Positions 32,621-41,794 of a stretch of 64,000 bases of DNA are shown piece by piece; position 1 is the stretch's first letter, and the number at the start of each line of letters is the position of its first letter. This DNA is from Cupriavidus sp. P-10 (lineage in GTDB: Bacteria; Pseudomonadota; Gammaproteobacteria; Burkholderiales; Burkholderiaceae), in assembly GCF_003402535.2 (NCBI RefSeq), contig NZ_AP025170.1, forward strand, positions 434,001 through 498,000. Direction: 5' to 3'. Below the pieces are notes generated by a model. It was not told the origin of the DNA. It saw nothing but the letters and a program-made list of their open reading frames with translations, and ran no database searches. Position numbers and translations under genes: made by a program.

Positions 32621-32695
32621 GAGCCGTATGCGGGGAAACTCGCACGTACGGTTCTTAGGGGGGGATGGGTCAGCAATGACCTGTCCCTACCCAAC
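32621..32695 (+). ncRNA. Group II intron domains V and VI
   Basis: Domain V (32621-32654) is the 34-nt catalytic hairpin: GAGCCGTATG, the loop region with GGGGAAACTC and CACGTACGGTTC, including the AGC catalytic triad. Domain VI (32655-32695) is a stem with a bulged adenosine at 32689 and ends in AC at the splice site. Confidence 0.92.
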
Positions 32696-32713
32696 TAAAC
32701 AGGAGAACACCCC

Positions 32714-33082
32714 ATGAACGCAGTCGCAGAGGCACCCGTTACCGAGGACGTGCCGGCACCGTTCGTCTTTACCGACAGCGCCGCCGACAAGGTCAAGCAG
32801 TTGATCGAGGAAGAGGGCAATGCCGAACTGAAACTGCGCGTGTTCGTGCAGGGTGGCGGCTGCTCGGGCTTCCAGTATGGCTTCACCTTCGACGAGGAAG
32901 TCAACGAAGACGACACCACCATGGTCAAGAACGGCGTCACCCTGCTGATCGACTCGATGAGCTACCAGTACCTGGTCGGCGCCGAGATCGACTACAAGGA
33001 AGACATCAATGGCGCACAGTTCGTGATCAAGAACCCGAATGCCTCGACCACCTGCGGTTGCGGCTCGTCGTTCTCGGTCTGA
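32714..33082 (+). CDS. erpA: Iron-sulfur cluster insertion protein ErpA
   Basis: A 122-residue A-type iron-sulfur carrier. The three cluster-binding cysteines are Cys50 (GGGCSGF), Cys114 and Cys116 (CGCG near the C-terminus). ErpA delivers clusters to respiratory and isoprenoid-pathway enzymes and is essential in many bacteria. The N-terminal 18 residues are an acidic extension usual in this genus. AGGAG precedes ATG 32714. A group II intron ends 18 bp upstream, so the ribosome site comes from the 3' exon and stays with the gene. Expression now depends on splicing, on read-through or on a promoter inside the intron. Confidence 0.95.
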   Translation: MNAVAEAPVTEDVPAPFVFTDSAADKVKQLIEEEGNAELKLRVFVQGGGCSGFQYGFTFDEEVNEDDTTMVKNGVTLLIDSMSYQYLVGAEIDYKEDINGAQFVIKNPNASTTCGCGSSFSV

Positions 33083-33096
33083 GCGGTTCCGACCCC

Positions 33097-33126
33097 AAAA
33101 AAACGCACCTTCGGGTGCGTTTTTTT
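33097..33126 (+). terminator. Intrinsic terminator of erpA
   Basis: A-run plus ACGCACC and GGTGCGT plus T-run form a stem with a TTCG tetraloop, 14 bp after the erpA stop. Its symmetry also suits the convergent dioxygenase gene. Confidence 0.92.
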
Positions 33127-33140
33127 GTTTGATGCCGTGA

Positions 33141-33950
33141 CTACCGGCCGGCGCGCCAGACCACCGGAAACCAGTCCTCGCGCAATCGCTCGCCACTCTG
33201 CTGGCCGATGCCGGGAAACGGCGGCGAGGTACGCCCCGGCCGCTGCAGGAAGCGCACGTCGTCACCCAGGAAGCGTGCCGAGAACGCGCGCCGGCGGCCA
33301 GTGCCGGTATTGCCCGCCGCGCCGTGCACGGTGCGGAAGTCGAACACCACCGCATCGCCCGGTTCCATGTCGGGCGCGAGCAGCGTGTGGCTGCCGTCCT
33401 CGACATCCGGCATGTCCATGAACGCGCTGTCATCGTTGCCCCGGCCGCCATAGAAGTTTTCGTTGCTGGCCCAGCGCTTGGGCCGCACCAGCCGCGGCCA
33501 GCGATGCGAGCCGGCCACCACGCGCAGCGTATTGGCCTGCGTGACGGGGTCCAGCGGAATCCAGTAGCTCGCGGTCTGGGTGCCGTCGACGCAGTAGTAG
33601 GGCAGGTCCTGGTGCCACGGCGTGGGCTTGGCCGTGCCGGGTTCCTTGACCAGGATATGCTCGTGGAACACCTGCACGGCTTGCGATTGCATGATGCGGC
33701 CCGCGATGGCTGCCGCCGGCGACTGGCGGATAAAGGCATCGAACGGCGCGATGCGCTGCCAGTTGCAATAGTCCTCGAAAAAGCGCCCGCCTTCGCCGGG
33801 CCGTACGTTCTCGATGGCGAAGGGGCCGGGCACGGCCAGGTTCTGCGCGAAACCTTCGCGCAGCGGCTCGATCCAGTCCGCGAAGGCACCGCGCAGCACC
33901 AGCACGCCGTCGCGCTGGTAGGTCTCGATCTGTTCCTGGGTGATTTCCAT
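33141..33950 (-). CDS. Phytanoyl-CoA dioxygenase family protein
   Basis: A 269-residue Fe(II)/2-oxoglutarate-dependent oxygenase of the PhyH family. The metal triad is visible: His113 and Asp115 in PWHQDLPYY and His209 in RTVHGAAGNT, with a following arginine cluster near residue 220 to bind 2-oxoglutarate. The substrate is unknown; related enzymes hydroxylate acyl-CoAs, ectoine or small metabolites. ATG 33950 gives a normal N-terminus (MEITQEQIETYQRDG). It is divergent from a LysR regulator, with a palindrome between them, so it is probably controlled by that protein. Confidence 0.83.
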   Translation of the reverse strand: MEITQEQIETYQRDGVLVLRGAFADWIEPLREGFAQNLAVPGPFAIENVRPGEGGRFFEDYCNWQRIAPFDAFIRQSPAAAIAGRIMQSQAVQVFHEHILVKEPGTAKPTPWHQDLPYYCVDGTQTASYWIPLDPVTQANTLRVVAGSHRWPRLVRPKRWASNENFYGGRGNDDSAFMDMPDVEDGSHTLLAPDMEPGDAVVFDFRTVHGAAGNTGTGRRRAFSARFLGDDVRFLQRPGRTSPPFPGIGQQSGERLREDWFPVVWRAGR

Positions 33951-33997
33951 GGGGGGGCTCCGGTTGGCGATGCTCGCAGTATCGGCATCCGGCATGG

Positions 33998-34038
33998 ATA
34001 GGAAAAGCATATATTTCCTATGTTGCGATATAGGAAAT
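33998..34038. promoter_or_regulatory. Putative LysR operator between the dioxygenase and its regulator
   Basis: ATTTCCTAT (34013-34021) and ATAGGAAAT (34030-34038) are perfect 9-bp inverted arms 8 nt apart, ending directly at the regulator's start codon. ATAGGAAAA at 33998-34006 is an additional half-site. The multi-half-site layout suits LysR-type tetramers controlling both directions. Confidence 0.65.
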
Positions 34039-34039
34039 C

Positions 34040-34948
34040 ATGATTCCTTTTTCTTTCCGCCAGCTCGAGTACTTTGTCGCCGCCGCCGAGCACGGCAGCA
34101 TCAGCGCGGCGGCCCGCGCCCGCCATGTGTCGCAGCCGTCGGTGTCGACCGCGATCGCGCAGCTGGAAGACACGCTGGGTGAGCCGCTGTTCCGGCGCCA
34201 GGTCAGCCGCGGCCTGTTGCTGACGCCGGCCGGCCAGCGCTTGCTTGGCCGTGCGCGCGATATTCTGGCGCTGGCGGCGGGACTGACCGCCGACGATGCC
34301 GGCGAGCGCGGCCTGAGCGGCCAGTTATCGCTGACGTGCTTCCAGGACCTGGGACCGTATTTCGTGCCGCGATTGCTGGCCGGCTTCCGCGCACGGCACC
34401 CCGGGGTCTCGGTGACCCTGTTCGAGGCTGACCTCGCCACCGTGCATCGCGCGCTGCAGGCCGGCAAGGCGGAACTGGCGCTGACCTATGACCTGGGCCT
34501 GGATGCGCGCACCGAGCGCTGCACGCTCGCGCAACTGCCGCCCTACGCGCTGCTGCCCGCGAGGCACCCGCTGGCGCGGGGCGCGGACGTGAGCCTGGCC
34601 GACCTGGCCGGCGAGCGACTGATCCTCGAAGACATTCCGCAGACACGCGAATACTTCCTGTCGTTGTTCTGGGCACATGGCCTGCAACCGGTGCTGCACC
34701 AGTACACGCAGACCTTCGAGATGCAGCGCGGGCTGGTGGCGCACAGCTACGGCGTGGCGTTGTCGTGCACGCGGCCGGCCGGCGATCACAGCTACGACGG
34801 CATGCCGATCGCCTGCCTGCCGCTGCGCGAGCCGGTGACGCCGCAGCGCGTGGTGCTGGCGCGCTCGCCGGCCATGCGGGCGTCGCCGCTGGCGCAGGCC
34901 TTCATGGCATGGGTGGAGGAGGGTGCTACCGGCGCGGCAGCTGCTTAG
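34040..34948 (+). CDS. LysR-family transcriptional regulator
   Basis: A 302-residue LysR regulator. The HTH is near residues 20-45 ([25 protein letters not shown]), and the effector-binding domain follows from about residue 95 ([18 protein letters not shown]). ATG 34040 lies only one base after the palindrome, so the operator overlaps its own translation start region and autoregulation is likely. Divergent from the PhyH-type dioxygenase, its most likely target. The coinducer is unknown. Its stop overlaps the end of anmK by four bases on the opposite strand. Confidence 0.87.
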   Translation: MIPFSFRQLEYFVAAAEHGSISAAARARHVSQPSVSTAIAQLEDTLGEPLFRRQVSRGLLLTPAGQRLLGRARDILALAAGLTADDAGERGLSGQLSLTCFQDLGPYFVPRLLAGFRARHPGVSVTLFEADLATVHRALQAGKAELALTYDLGLDARTERCTLAQLPPYALLPARHPLARGADVSLADLAGERLILEDIPQTREYFLSLFWAHGLQPVLHQYTQTFEMQRGLVAHSYGVALSCTRPAGDHSYDGMPIACLPLREPVTPQRVVLARSPAMRASPLAQAFMAWVEEGATGAAAA

Positions 34949-36072
34949 CGCGGATAGATCGCGCCCAGCACCCGCGGGCCGGCGGCGCCGGTCACGGTGG
35001 GCACGTTGCCAGGCAGGCGCAGTGCGCACTGGCGCGCCAGCCAGGCAAAGGCGATGGCCTCGACCTGCGAGACCGGCACGCCGTAGTCTTCCGAGGTTTC
35101 GATCGCCACGCCAGGCAGCGCCTGCGCCAGCCGCGCCATCACGAAGGCGTTGCGGGCGCCACCGCCGCAAACCACGAGGCGTCTTGCATCGCGCGCATGG
35201 ACGCGTACGTCGCGGGCGATGGCTTCGGCGGTCAGCGCCGCCAGCGTGGCCTGCACGTCGGCGGGGGCAAGGTGCCCGAAAGCCCGCAGTTGGGAGTCGA
35301 GCCAGCCGGGGTGGAACAGGTCGCGGCCGGTGCTCTTGGGCGGTGATGCGCTGAAGTAGGGATCGGCGAGGCATCGCGCCAGCAGCGCGTCGTCGACGCG
35401 CCCACTGGCCGCCCAGTCGCCATTGCTGTCGAACGGAAACCCGCGATGGCGGTGGATCCAATGGTCGAGCAGGGCATTGCCCGGGCCGCAGTCAAAACCG
35501 CTGACGGCGCCGGCGGCAGGCAGGATGCTGATATTGGAGATGCCGCCGATATTGCAGGCGACGCGCGTCTCGGCGTCGCTGCCAAACAGGGCATGGTGCA
35601 GCGCCGGCACCAGCGGTGCCCCCTGACCACCCGCGGCGACATCGCGGCTGCGGAAATCCGCGATGACGTCGATGCCGGCCAGCTCGGCGAGCCGGGCCGG
35701 ATGCTGGCTCTGACGGGTGTAGCCGATGCCGTCGTACTGGCCCGGCCGGTGGCGGATGGTCTGCCCGTGCGCGCCAATGGCGGCGACCGAGGCGGCCGGC
35801 ACGCCAGCCTCGCGCAGCAACGTCGCCACGCAAGCCGCGTAGACCTCGGCCAGCGCGTTCGCCGCCAGTGCCTCGCGGTGGATCTCGTCTTCGCCCGGCT
35901 GCTGCAGGGCGCCGTACGCCGCGCGCAGGGTCTCGGGAAAGGGTTCGCTGGCGGCGGCCAGTACCTCTGGCCGCGTGCCGTTGAAATCGACCAGCACCGC
36001 ATCGGCACCGTCCATGCTGGTGCCGGACATGATGCCGATATAGCGCTCGCTGCCTGGCACGGGCTGGGTCAC
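34945..36072 (-). CDS. anmK: Anhydro-N-acetylmuramic acid kinase
   Basis: A 375-residue AnmK of the hexokinase/ASKHA fold. It opens the anhydro ring of 1,6-anhydro-MurNAc and phosphorylates it to MurNAc-6-phosphate during wall recycling. Motifs: [19 protein letters not shown] at the N-terminus, [33 protein letters not shown] and the late VCGGGARN. It is 10 bp downstream of the M23 endopeptidase gene on the same strand, so wall cleavage and recycling genes are linked. amgK and murU, which act on a parallel recycling route, are elsewhere in the window. Confidence 0.93.
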   Translation of the reverse strand: MTQPVPGSERYIGIMSGTSMDGADAVLVDFNGTRPEVLAAASEPFPETLRAAYGALQQPGEDEIHREALAANALAEVYAACVATLLREAGVPAASVAAIGAHGQTIRHRPGQYDGIGYTRQSQHPARLAELAGIDVIADFRSRDVAAGGQGAPLVPALHHALFGSDAETRVACNIGGISNISILPAAGAVSGFDCGPGNALLDHWIHRHRGFPFDSNGDWAASGRVDDALLARCLADPYFSASPPKSTGRDLFHPGWLDSQLRAFGHLAPADVQATLAALTAEAIARDVRVHARDARRLVVCGGGARNAFVMARLAQALPGVAIETSEDYGVPVSQVEAIAFAWLARQCALRLPGNVPTVTGAAGPRVLGAIYPR

Positions 36073-36082
36073 GGTCGGCGCG

Positions 36083-37480
36083 TCAGTTGGAAGCGGTCAG
36101 CACGTTGTAGGCACGCAGTGCATTGATGCGGCTGAGCAGCCCGCTGGTGTAGGTCTGGAATTTCTGGCGTGACTTGCCGGTCAGCGGCGGCGATTCCATC
36201 AGCGTGATGGTCAGCGGGTTCTGCGGCACGTCGTTGAAGCGGAACTCATAGTGCAGGTGCGGCCCGGTGGCCCAGCCGGTCGAGCCGACGTAGCCGATCA
36301 GTTGCCCCTGCCGCACCGGTTGGCCCTGACGCATGCCGGCAAAGCCGGACAAGTGGGCGTAATAGGTCGAGTAGCCGTTGGAATGGCTCAGGATGACGAT
36401 GTTGCCGTAGCCGTTCTGCTGGCCGACGAATTCGACCACGCCGTCGCCGGTCGCCAGCACCTTGGTGCCGGTCGGTGCGGCGAAGTCCACGCCCTTGTGC
36501 TGGGCCCAGTCGTGGTGCAGCGGATGCTCGCGGCCGCCGAAGCCCGACGACACGCGCGAGAATTCCACCGGCGAACGCAGGAACGGCCGCTTCATGCTGC
36601 GCCCGTCGAACGTGTAGTAGGCGCCGGTGCCATCCTTGCTGTCTTCGGGCGCGAACCACAGCGCCTGGTGCAGCTGGTTGCGGTTGATCAGTTCGATCGC
36701 GATCACGCGGCCGTTGCGCACGAAGGTGCCGTCGCGGAAGCCCGCTTCATAAATGATGCGGAAACGGTCGCCGCTGGCGATATCGTGGTGGAAGTCGATC
36801 ACGCCGGAGAAGATCGACAGCATCTGCTGCACGACCTCGTCGGGCACGTTGGCCGCGTCCATGGCCTTGAAGAAGCCTGCGCCGGAAATCGCGCCCGAAG
36901 CCATCTCGTAGTGCACGTCGTTATCGACGCGCTGGACCTTGGCCTTGTAGCTGGCGGTGCCGCTGTCGGCAGCCGCGCGCACGCGCTCGATCACCAGCTC
37001 GCGCGAGGCCGCGGCGTCGCCGCCGAGGTTGGCCTGCAGCGACACCAGCATGTTGCTTTCGTCGATTTCCGCCTGAACTGCCTGGCCCGGGTTCAGGCTG
37101 AACAGGCCCCGTGCGGTCGGATTCTTGACGATAAAGGCCTGCGCATCGGGATCGTCCACGCCGAGGCGGCGCAGCAGGCTGCCGATGGTGTCGCCGCGCT
37201 GCATGCGCTCTTCGCGCACGTACACGGACTGGCTGTCGGTAAGCAGGTCGAGCTGCTCGCGCACGTCGGGCATGCGCAGGGGCTGCTCGGTGCGCGGGGC
37301 GAGCGGATCATCGAAGGCGCTGCGCGGTGCAACGCCCATCGCCGCGGCCATGCCGAGCGTGAAGATTGCGCCCACCGAGGCAGTAAGTTGCTTGCGCCGG
37401 CGCGCATGCTGGGGGTTGGTTGGGTCAACAAGAACCACCAGCTCGCGCGCGAAAACTTCGCGGAGTCTTGACCACATCAC
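36083..37480 (-). CDS. M23 family metallopeptidase (MepM-like murein DD-endopeptidase)
   Basis: A 465-residue peptidoglycan hydrolase. A hydrophobic segment at about residues 29-50 anchors or exports it. A LysM/OapA-like region lies near residues 100-140 ([17 protein letters not shown]), then a linker domain, and the LytM zinc domain near residues 310-420 with HKGVDF and GPHLHYEF supplying the histidine/aspartate ligands. It would cut stem-peptide cross-links in the periplasm. It is divergent from tyrS and precedes anmK, probably in one operon. Confidence 0.9.
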   Translation of the reverse strand: MMWSRLREVFARELVVLVDPTNPQHARRRKQLTASVGAIFTLGMAAAMGVAPRSAFDDPLAPRTEQPLRMPDVREQLDLLTDSQSVYVREERMQRGDTIGSLLRRLGVDDPDAQAFIVKNPTARGLFSLNPGQAVQAEIDESNMLVSLQANLGGDAAASRELVIERVRAAADSGTASYKAKVQRVDNDVHYEMASGAISGAGFFKAMDAANVPDEVVQQMLSIFSGVIDFHHDIASGDRFRIIYEAGFRDGTFVRNGRVIAIELINRNQLHQALWFAPEDSKDGTGAYYTFDGRSMKRPFLRSPVEFSRVSSGFGGREHPLHHDWAQHKGVDFAAPTGTKVLATGDGVVEFVGQQNGYGNIVILSHSNGYSTYYAHLSGFAGMRQGQPVRQGQLIGYVGSTGWATGPHLHYEFRFNDVPQNPLTITLMESPPLTGKSRQKFQTYTSGLLSRINALRAYNVLTASN

Positions 37481-37669
37481 GTAAAATTCAACCTTGGTCT
37501 GAGCACCGCTGCTGCAACGATGTGTCTCGTCTGCCTTCCTCCCCCGAGGTGCGGCGCGTGCTGTTCACTTTATCGGGCCACCTGCATCGGATCGCGACCT
37601 CGATTTGGACCGAGTGCCGCGGCAGGTGACTAATGGCGCACAGGAAGCGGTTCCGCTGGCGCCCGGAAA

Positions 37670-37692
37670 GGCGGATTATACCAAAATCCGCC
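37670..37692. promoter_or_regulatory. Inverted repeat in the tyrS leader
   Basis: GGCGGATT and AATCCGCC are perfect 8-bp arms around ATACCAA, 56 bp before tyrS. The centre contains a TATA-like element, so it could be an operator or an mRNA hairpin. The rest of the 267-bp divergent region shows no recognised T-box or riboswitch. Confidence 0.35.
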
Positions 37693-37747
37693 GCTCGCGG
37701 CTGTCGGAATCTTTCCTAAAATTTCATGTATTTCAAAGACTTACGTC

Positions 37748-38989
37748 ATGACTGAAGTTTCCACGGGCCCCGCGGCCAAATTCCCGCTGACGCCGTCGGT
37801 GATGCACGCCCTGGAGGTCTCCAGGCGTGGCTGCGACGAACTGCTGATCGAATCCGAATGGGCGCAGAAGCTCGCGCGCAGCGAGGCCACCGGCGTGCCG
37901 CTGCGCATCAAACTGGGCCTGGACCCGACCGCGCCCGACATCCATATCGGCCACACCGTGGTGCTGAACAAGCTGCGCCAGCTGCAGGACCTCGGCCACC
38001 AGGTGATTTTCCTGATCGGCGATTTCACCTCGACCATCGGCGATCCGTCGGGCCGCAACAGCACGCGCCCGCCGCTGACGCGCGAGCAGATCGAGGCCAA
38101 CGCGCAAACCTACTACCGCCAGGCCAGCCTGGTGCTCGACCCGGCCCGCACCGAAATCCGCTACAACAGCGAGTGGTGCGACCCGCTGGGCGCGCGCGGC
38201 ATGATCCAGCTGGCGGCCAAGTACACCGTGGCGCGCATGATGGAACGGGACGACTTCACCAAGCGGTTCCGCTCCGGGATTCCGATCTCGGTGCACGAGT
38301 TCCTCTACCCGCTGATGCAGGGCTATGACTCGGTGGCGCTCAAGTCCGACCTGGAGCTGGGCGGCACGGACCAGAAGTTCAATCTGCTGGTCGGCCGCGA
38401 ACTGCAGAAGGAGTATGGCCAGGAGCCGCAGTGCATCCTGACCATGCCGCTGCTGGTGGGCCTGGACGGCGTCGAGAAGATGTCAAAGTCCAAGGGCAAC
38501 TACGTCGGCGTGACCGAGGCGCCCAACGACATGTTCGGCAAGCTGATGAGCATCTCGGACGACCTGATGTGGCAGTACTACACGCTGCTGTCGTTCCGCC
38601 CGCTTGCCGAGATCGACCTGATGAAGCAGGAAATCGCCGCGGGCCGCAACCCGCGCGACTGCAAGGTGCTGCTGGCGCAGGAGATCGTGGCCCGCTTCCA
38701 CAGCCAGGCCGATGCCGAGAAGGCGCTGGAAGACTTCAACCACCGCGCGCGCGGCGGCGTGCCCGACGATATCCCCGCCATCAGCCTGGAAGGCGCGCCG
38801 CTGGGCATCGCGCAGCTGCTCAAGCAGGCCAACCTGGTACCGTCCACGTCCGAAGCCAACCGCAATATCGACCAGGGCGGCGTCAAGATCGACGGCGCCA
38901 CGGTCAGCGACAAGGCCACCAAGGTCGCCGCCGGCACCTACGTCGTGCAGGTCGGCAAGCGCCGCTTCGCGCGCGTGACGCTGTCCTGA
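37748..38989 (+). CDS. tyrS: Tyrosine--tRNA ligase
   Basis: A 413-residue class I aminoacyl-tRNA synthetase. The HIGH motif is at residues 66-69 ([10 protein letters not shown]), the KMSKS signature at about 244 (KMSKSKGN), and a C-terminal S4-like RNA-binding domain follows from about residue 345 ([20 protein letters not shown]). The HIGH spacing and KMSKS with lysine mark the TyrRZ-type subgroup rather than E. coli TyrRS. It is followed by dtd 10 bp later, a sensible pairing since Dtd removes D-tyrosine mischarged to tRNA. Confidence 0.94.
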   Translation: MTEVSTGPAAKFPLTPSVMHALEVSRRGCDELLIESEWAQKLARSEATGVPLRIKLGLDPTAPDIHIGHTVVLNKLRQLQDLGHQVIFLIGDFTSTIGDPSGRNSTRPPLTREQIEANAQTYYRQASLVLDPARTEIRYNSEWCDPLGARGMIQLAAKYTVARMMERDDFTKRFRSGIPISVHEFLYPLMQGYDSVALKSDLELGGTDQKFNLLVGRELQKEYGQEPQCILTMPLLVGLDGVEKMSKSKGNYVGVTEAPNDMFGKLMSISDDLMWQYYTLLSFRPLAEIDLMKQEIAAGRNPRDCKVLLAQEIVARFHSQADAEKALEDFNHRARGGVPDDIPAISLEGAPLGIAQLLKQANLVPSTSEANRNIDQGGVKIDGATVSDKATKVAAGTYVVQVGKRRFARVTLS

Positions 38990-38999
38990 GGCGGCGGGC

Positions 39000-39461
39000 A
39001 TGATCGCTCTGATCCAGCGTGTCGCGCAGGCCCGCGTGACGGTCGAGGGCCGCACCACGGGCGAGATCGGCGCCGGCCTGCTGGCCCTGGTCTGCGCCGA
39101 GCGCGGCGATACCGAGGCGCAGGCCGAGCGGCTGCTGGCCAAGATGCTGTCGTACCGGGTGTTTTCGGATGCCGCCGGCAAGATGAACCTGCCGGTGCAG
39201 AACATGGACGGCAACGGCAACCCGGGTGGCCTGCTGGTGGTGTCGCAGTTCACACTGGCGGCCGATACCAACAGCGGCACGCGGCCCAGCTTTACGCCGG
39301 CGGCGTCGCCGGAGGACGGCAAGCGGTTGTACGAACATTTCGTGGCAAAAGCGCGCACATCGCATCCGCTGGTGCAGACCGGCGAGTTCGGCGCGATGAT
39401 GCAGGTCAGCCTGGTCAACGATGGGCCGGTCACGTTCTGGCTGCGGGTGCCGCCGGCCTGA
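39000..39461 (+). CDS. dtd: D-aminoacyl-tRNA deacylase
   Basis: A 153-residue DTD that hydrolyses D-aminoacyl-tRNAs (and glycyl-tRNAAla). The active-site motifs SQFTLAAD near residue 82 and DGPVTFWL near the C-terminus, which supply the Ser/Thr-Gln and Gly-cisPro elements, are present. Starts 10 bp after tyrS with GGCGG upstream; co-transcription with tyrS is likely. Confidence 0.93.
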   Translation: MIALIQRVAQARVTVEGRTTGEIGAGLLALVCAERGDTEAQAERLLAKMLSYRVFSDAAGKMNLPVQNMDGNGNPGGLLVVSQFTLAADTNSGTRPSFTPAASPEDGKRLYEHFVAKARTSHPLVQTGEFGAMMQVSLVNDGPVTFWLRVPPA

Positions 39462-39525
39462 TACAGAACGCCAGACAGATCCCAAGCTGTCGCGCCCTGG
39501 CGCGGCACCAAGACAGGAGAGACAA

Positions 39526-40173
39526 ATGAAACTCTGGAGCAAGTCCTTCAACGACAACGCGCCGATCCCTGGCGAGTTTGCTTTCTGCGTTCCCGACGCG
39601 GCCAGCCACGTTGCCTTGTCGACCAATCGCAACCCCGACCTGCACTGGGAAGACGCGCCCGCCGAGACGCGCTCGTTCGTGCTGATCTGCCACGACCGCG
39701 ACGTGCCCAGCAAGGGCGACGACGTCAACCAGGAAGGCCGCGAAGTGCCGGCGTCGCTGCCGCGCGTGGATTTCTTCCACTGGGTGCTGGTCGACATTCC
39801 GCCGGGCCTGAGCTCGATCGCCGCCGCCTCGCACAGCGACGGCGTGATCGCGCGCGGCAAGCCGGGCCCCGAGGCCACCGGCGGCACCGCCACCGCGGGC
39901 GGCCTGCGCCACGGCATCAACGACTACACCGGCTGGTTCGCCAGCGATGCCGACATGAAGGGCGACTACTACGGCTATGACGGCCCGTGCCCGCCGTGGA
40001 ACGACACGCTGATGCACCACTACGTGTTTACGCTGTATGCGCTGGACATCGACCGCTTGCCGCTGGATGGCACCTTCACCGGCGCGCAGGTGCGCGACGC
40101 GATCCAGGGCCATGTGCTGGCGCAGGCCAGCCTGACCGGCACCTACACGCTCAATCCCAAGCTGGCGAAGTAA
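39526..40173 (+). CDS. YbhB/YbcL family Raf-kinase-inhibitor-like protein
   Basis: A 215-residue phosphatidylethanolamine-binding (PEBP) fold protein. Family blocks: the NPDLHWEDAPAETRSFVLICHDRDVP ligand-pocket segment near residue 37, FFHWVLVDIPP near 87, the GRH-like GLRHGINDYTGW and the DGPCPPW motif near 153, then HHYVFTLYALD. No signal peptide, so cytoplasmic, unlike E. coli YbcL. AGGAGAGACAA precedes ATG 39526. Bacterial PEBP proteins have no firmly assigned role. It lies between dtd and a phosphatase on the same strand. Confidence 0.87.
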   Translation: MKLWSKSFNDNAPIPGEFAFCVPDAASHVALSTNRNPDLHWEDAPAETRSFVLICHDRDVPSKGDDVNQEGREVPASLPRVDFFHWVLVDIPPGLSSIAAASHSDGVIARGKPGPEATGGTATAGGLRHGINDYTGWFASDADMKGDYYGYDGPCPPWNDTLMHHYVFTLYALDIDRLPLDGTFTGAQVRDAIQGHVLAQASLTGTYTLNPKLAK

Positions 40174-40202
40174 GCGGCTTCTAGGAAACCGAAGGAATCG
40201 GC

Positions 40203-40877
40203 ATGTCGCTAAGCCCCGGGCTGCAATCGCTGGCCTTTACCCACCTGATCGTAATCCGCCATGGCGAAACGGCCTGGAACCGGGAGCGCCGGCTGCAAGG
40301 CCAGCTCGATATTCCGCTGAACGATACCGGCCGCGCCCAGGCGCGCGCGCTGGCCGCCGCGCTGGCCGGCGAGCCGATCGACGCGGTGTATTCGAGCGAC
40401 CTGTCGCGGGCCATGGAAACCGCGGCGCCGCTGGCCGAGGCGCTGGGGCTGCAGATACGCCCCGATGCGCGCCTGCGCGAACGCAGCTACGGCACGCTGC
40501 AGGGCAAGACCTACGCCGAAGTGGCCGAAGACTTGCCCGAGGAGTTTGCACGCTGGCAGGCGCGCGTGCCGGACTACGCGCCGCCCGAGGGCGAATCGCT
40601 GCTGGGTTTCCATGAGCGCACCGTCGACGCCGTGCTGGCGCTGTCGCGCCGCCACCCCGGCGAGCGCATCGCGCTGGTCGCGCACGGCGGCGTGCTCGAC
40701 TGCCTGTACCGCGAGGCCACCGGCATGACGCTGGAAGCGCCGCGCCAGCATGAGCTGCTAAATGCCAGTGTCAACCGGCTGCGCAGCGACAGTTCCCACC
40801 TGATGCTGGCGGCGTGGGGGGATGTGAGCCATCTGGAAAACCTGGCGCTGGACGAGGTGGACCGGCGGGTGCCTTGA
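40203..40877 (+). CDS. Histidine phosphatase family protein (GpmB-like)
   Basis: A 224-residue histidine phosphatase. The phosphohistidine motif is RHGETAWN at residues 19-26, the acid/base and second-histidine parts follow (SDLSRAMETAAPLAEAL, RERSYG, VAHGGVLDCL). The length exceeds cofactor-dependent phosphoglycerate mutases only slightly; lack of the mutase insertion suggests a phosphatase. Candidate substrates range from sugar phosphates to alpha-ribazole phosphate. Starts 29 bp after the PEBP gene. Confidence 0.87.
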   Translation: MSLSPGLQSLAFTHLIVIRHGETAWNRERRLQGQLDIPLNDTGRAQARALAAALAGEPIDAVYSSDLSRAMETAAPLAEALGLQIRPDARLRERSYGTLQGKTYAEVAEDLPEEFARWQARVPDYAPPEGESLLGFHERTVDAVLALSRRHPGERIALVAHGGVLDCLYREATGMTLEAPRQHELLNASVNRLRSDSSHLMLAAWGDVSHLENLALDEVDRRVP

Positions 40878-40893
40878 AGCTCTGGATGTCCTT

Positions 40894-40910
40894 CTCCCGC
40901 CCGGCGGGAG
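40894..40910. terminator. Hairpin between convergent genes
   Basis: CTCCCGCC and GGCGGGAG form a compact palindrome in the 39-bp gap between the phosphatase and transporter stops. It lacks a T-run, so it is a weak candidate for a shared terminator. Confidence 0.4.
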
Positions 40911-40916
40911 TGGGCC

Positions 40917-41642
40917 TCAGACCCGCACGCGGAACGGCGTGAAGTCGGTATGCCGGTCGAAGTAGTCCTCGTTCTCCGCCCGTTTCAGGAAACCCACCAC
41001 CTTGTACGTCACCGGCGTCATCACGACTTCCCAGCCGGTCTTCAGCACATACTGCGCCACCGCCACCTGGAGAACTTTCTCCAGCGGCCAGATGCCGTAG
41101 AAGGCAATCACGTAAAACAGCGACGAATCCACCAGCTCGCCTGCCAGCGTCGAGCCGATCGTGCGCGTCCATAGCCACCGCCCCCCGGTCCACAGCTTCA
41201 TCTTCGCCAGCACATAGCTGTTGGTGAAACTGCCGCAGCAGAACGCGATCAGCGATCCGAGCGCGATGCGCCAGGTGTTGCCGAACACGTCCTGCAGGCT
41301 CTTCTGGTAGTCCGCCATGAACGGCGCGACCGGCATGTTCAGTACCACCAGGCTCATGAAGGTGGCGAACGCCAGCGCGGCGAAACCGGCCCAGACCACG
41401 CGCCGGTCACGGCCATAGCCGTAGACCTCGGTCAGCACGTCGCCAAAAATGTACGAAATCGGGAAGAACAGCACGCCGGCGCCGAAGGTCACCGTGCCGA
41501 TCACGGGCAGCGTCACCTGTGCCGCCTTGGCAGCACCGATCAGGTTCGAACACAGCAGCACGGTAACGAACGCCGCCATGACGAAGTCATAGTAGCGGTA
41601 GACGCGGCCCGGTTGGGTCGTGCTGGCGGGGACGGCGGACAT
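40917..41642 (-). CDS. yhhQ: Queuosine precursor transporter (YhhQ family)
   Basis: A 241-residue integral membrane protein with about six hydrophobic helices. Typical family segments are VTLLCSNLI-like (AFVTVLLCSNLIGA), the FPISYIFGDVLTEVYGYG motif near residue 75, IAFCCGSFTNSYVLAKMK near 145 and the RTIGSTLAGELVDSSLFY segment near 175. It imports 7-deazaguanine precursors for queuosine. ATG 41642 is the sensible start (MSAVPAS); upstream in-frame residues are Arg-rich and unlikely. Confidence 0.88.
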   Translation of the reverse strand: MSAVPASTTQPGRVYRYYDFVMAAFVTVLLCSNLIGAAKAAQVTLPVIGTVTFGAGVLFFPISYIFGDVLTEVYGYGRDRRVVWAGFAALAFATFMSLVVLNMPVAPFMADYQKSLQDVFGNTWRIALGSLIAFCCGSFTNSYVLAKMKLWTGGRWLWTRTIGSTLAGELVDSSLFYVIAFYGIWPLEKVLQVAVAQYVLKTGWEVVMTPVTYKVVGFLKRAENEDYFDRHTDFTPFRVRV

Positions 41643-41729
41643 GGGGGCTCCCGGTCGGTGGCGCTGGCGCGCGGTATTTTGGGCGCGATTATGCCAGCGG
41701 CGCCGCAATCGGGTGCCACGCTGTCCTGC

Positions 41730-41759
41730 AAAAGAAATTCCCGGCGAAAGCCGGGAATT
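41730..41759 (-). terminator. Intrinsic terminator of the YSC84 gene (minus strand)
   Basis: AATTCCCGGC (41736-41745) and GCCGGGAATT (41750-41759) form a 10-bp perfect stem with a GAAA/TTTC tetraloop. Read leftward it is followed by TCTTTT, a usable T-run, 36 bp after the stop of the YSC84 gene. Confidence 0.85.
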
Positions 41760-41794
41760 GGGTTCTGAAGGCCCCCGCCGGGGGAGCAGCTGTG

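Larger units (their letters stand above)
29754..32695 (+). mobile_element. Group II intron with maturase, inserted in the erpA 5' leader
   Basis: The ribozyme starts with GTGCG at 29754, matching the GUGYG consensus. Intron positions 30530-30537 (GGTACGCC, EBS1) pair over 8 bp (one wobble) with exon 29746-29753 (GGCGTATC, IBS1). GTATT at 30466-30470 (EBS2) pairs with exon AATAC at 29740-29744 (IBS2), with normal EBS2-EBS1 spacing. Domain V is 32621-32654 and domain VI ends ...CCCAAC at 32695, with a bulged A (32689) seven nt from the end as branch point. The maturase lies in domain IV. Removal would join the upstream exon to TAAACAGGAGAACACCCC and the erpA ATG. Composition is less GC-rich than the flanks, fitting transfer. 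EBS1 lies unusually far (776 nt) from the 5' end. Confidence 0.88.
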
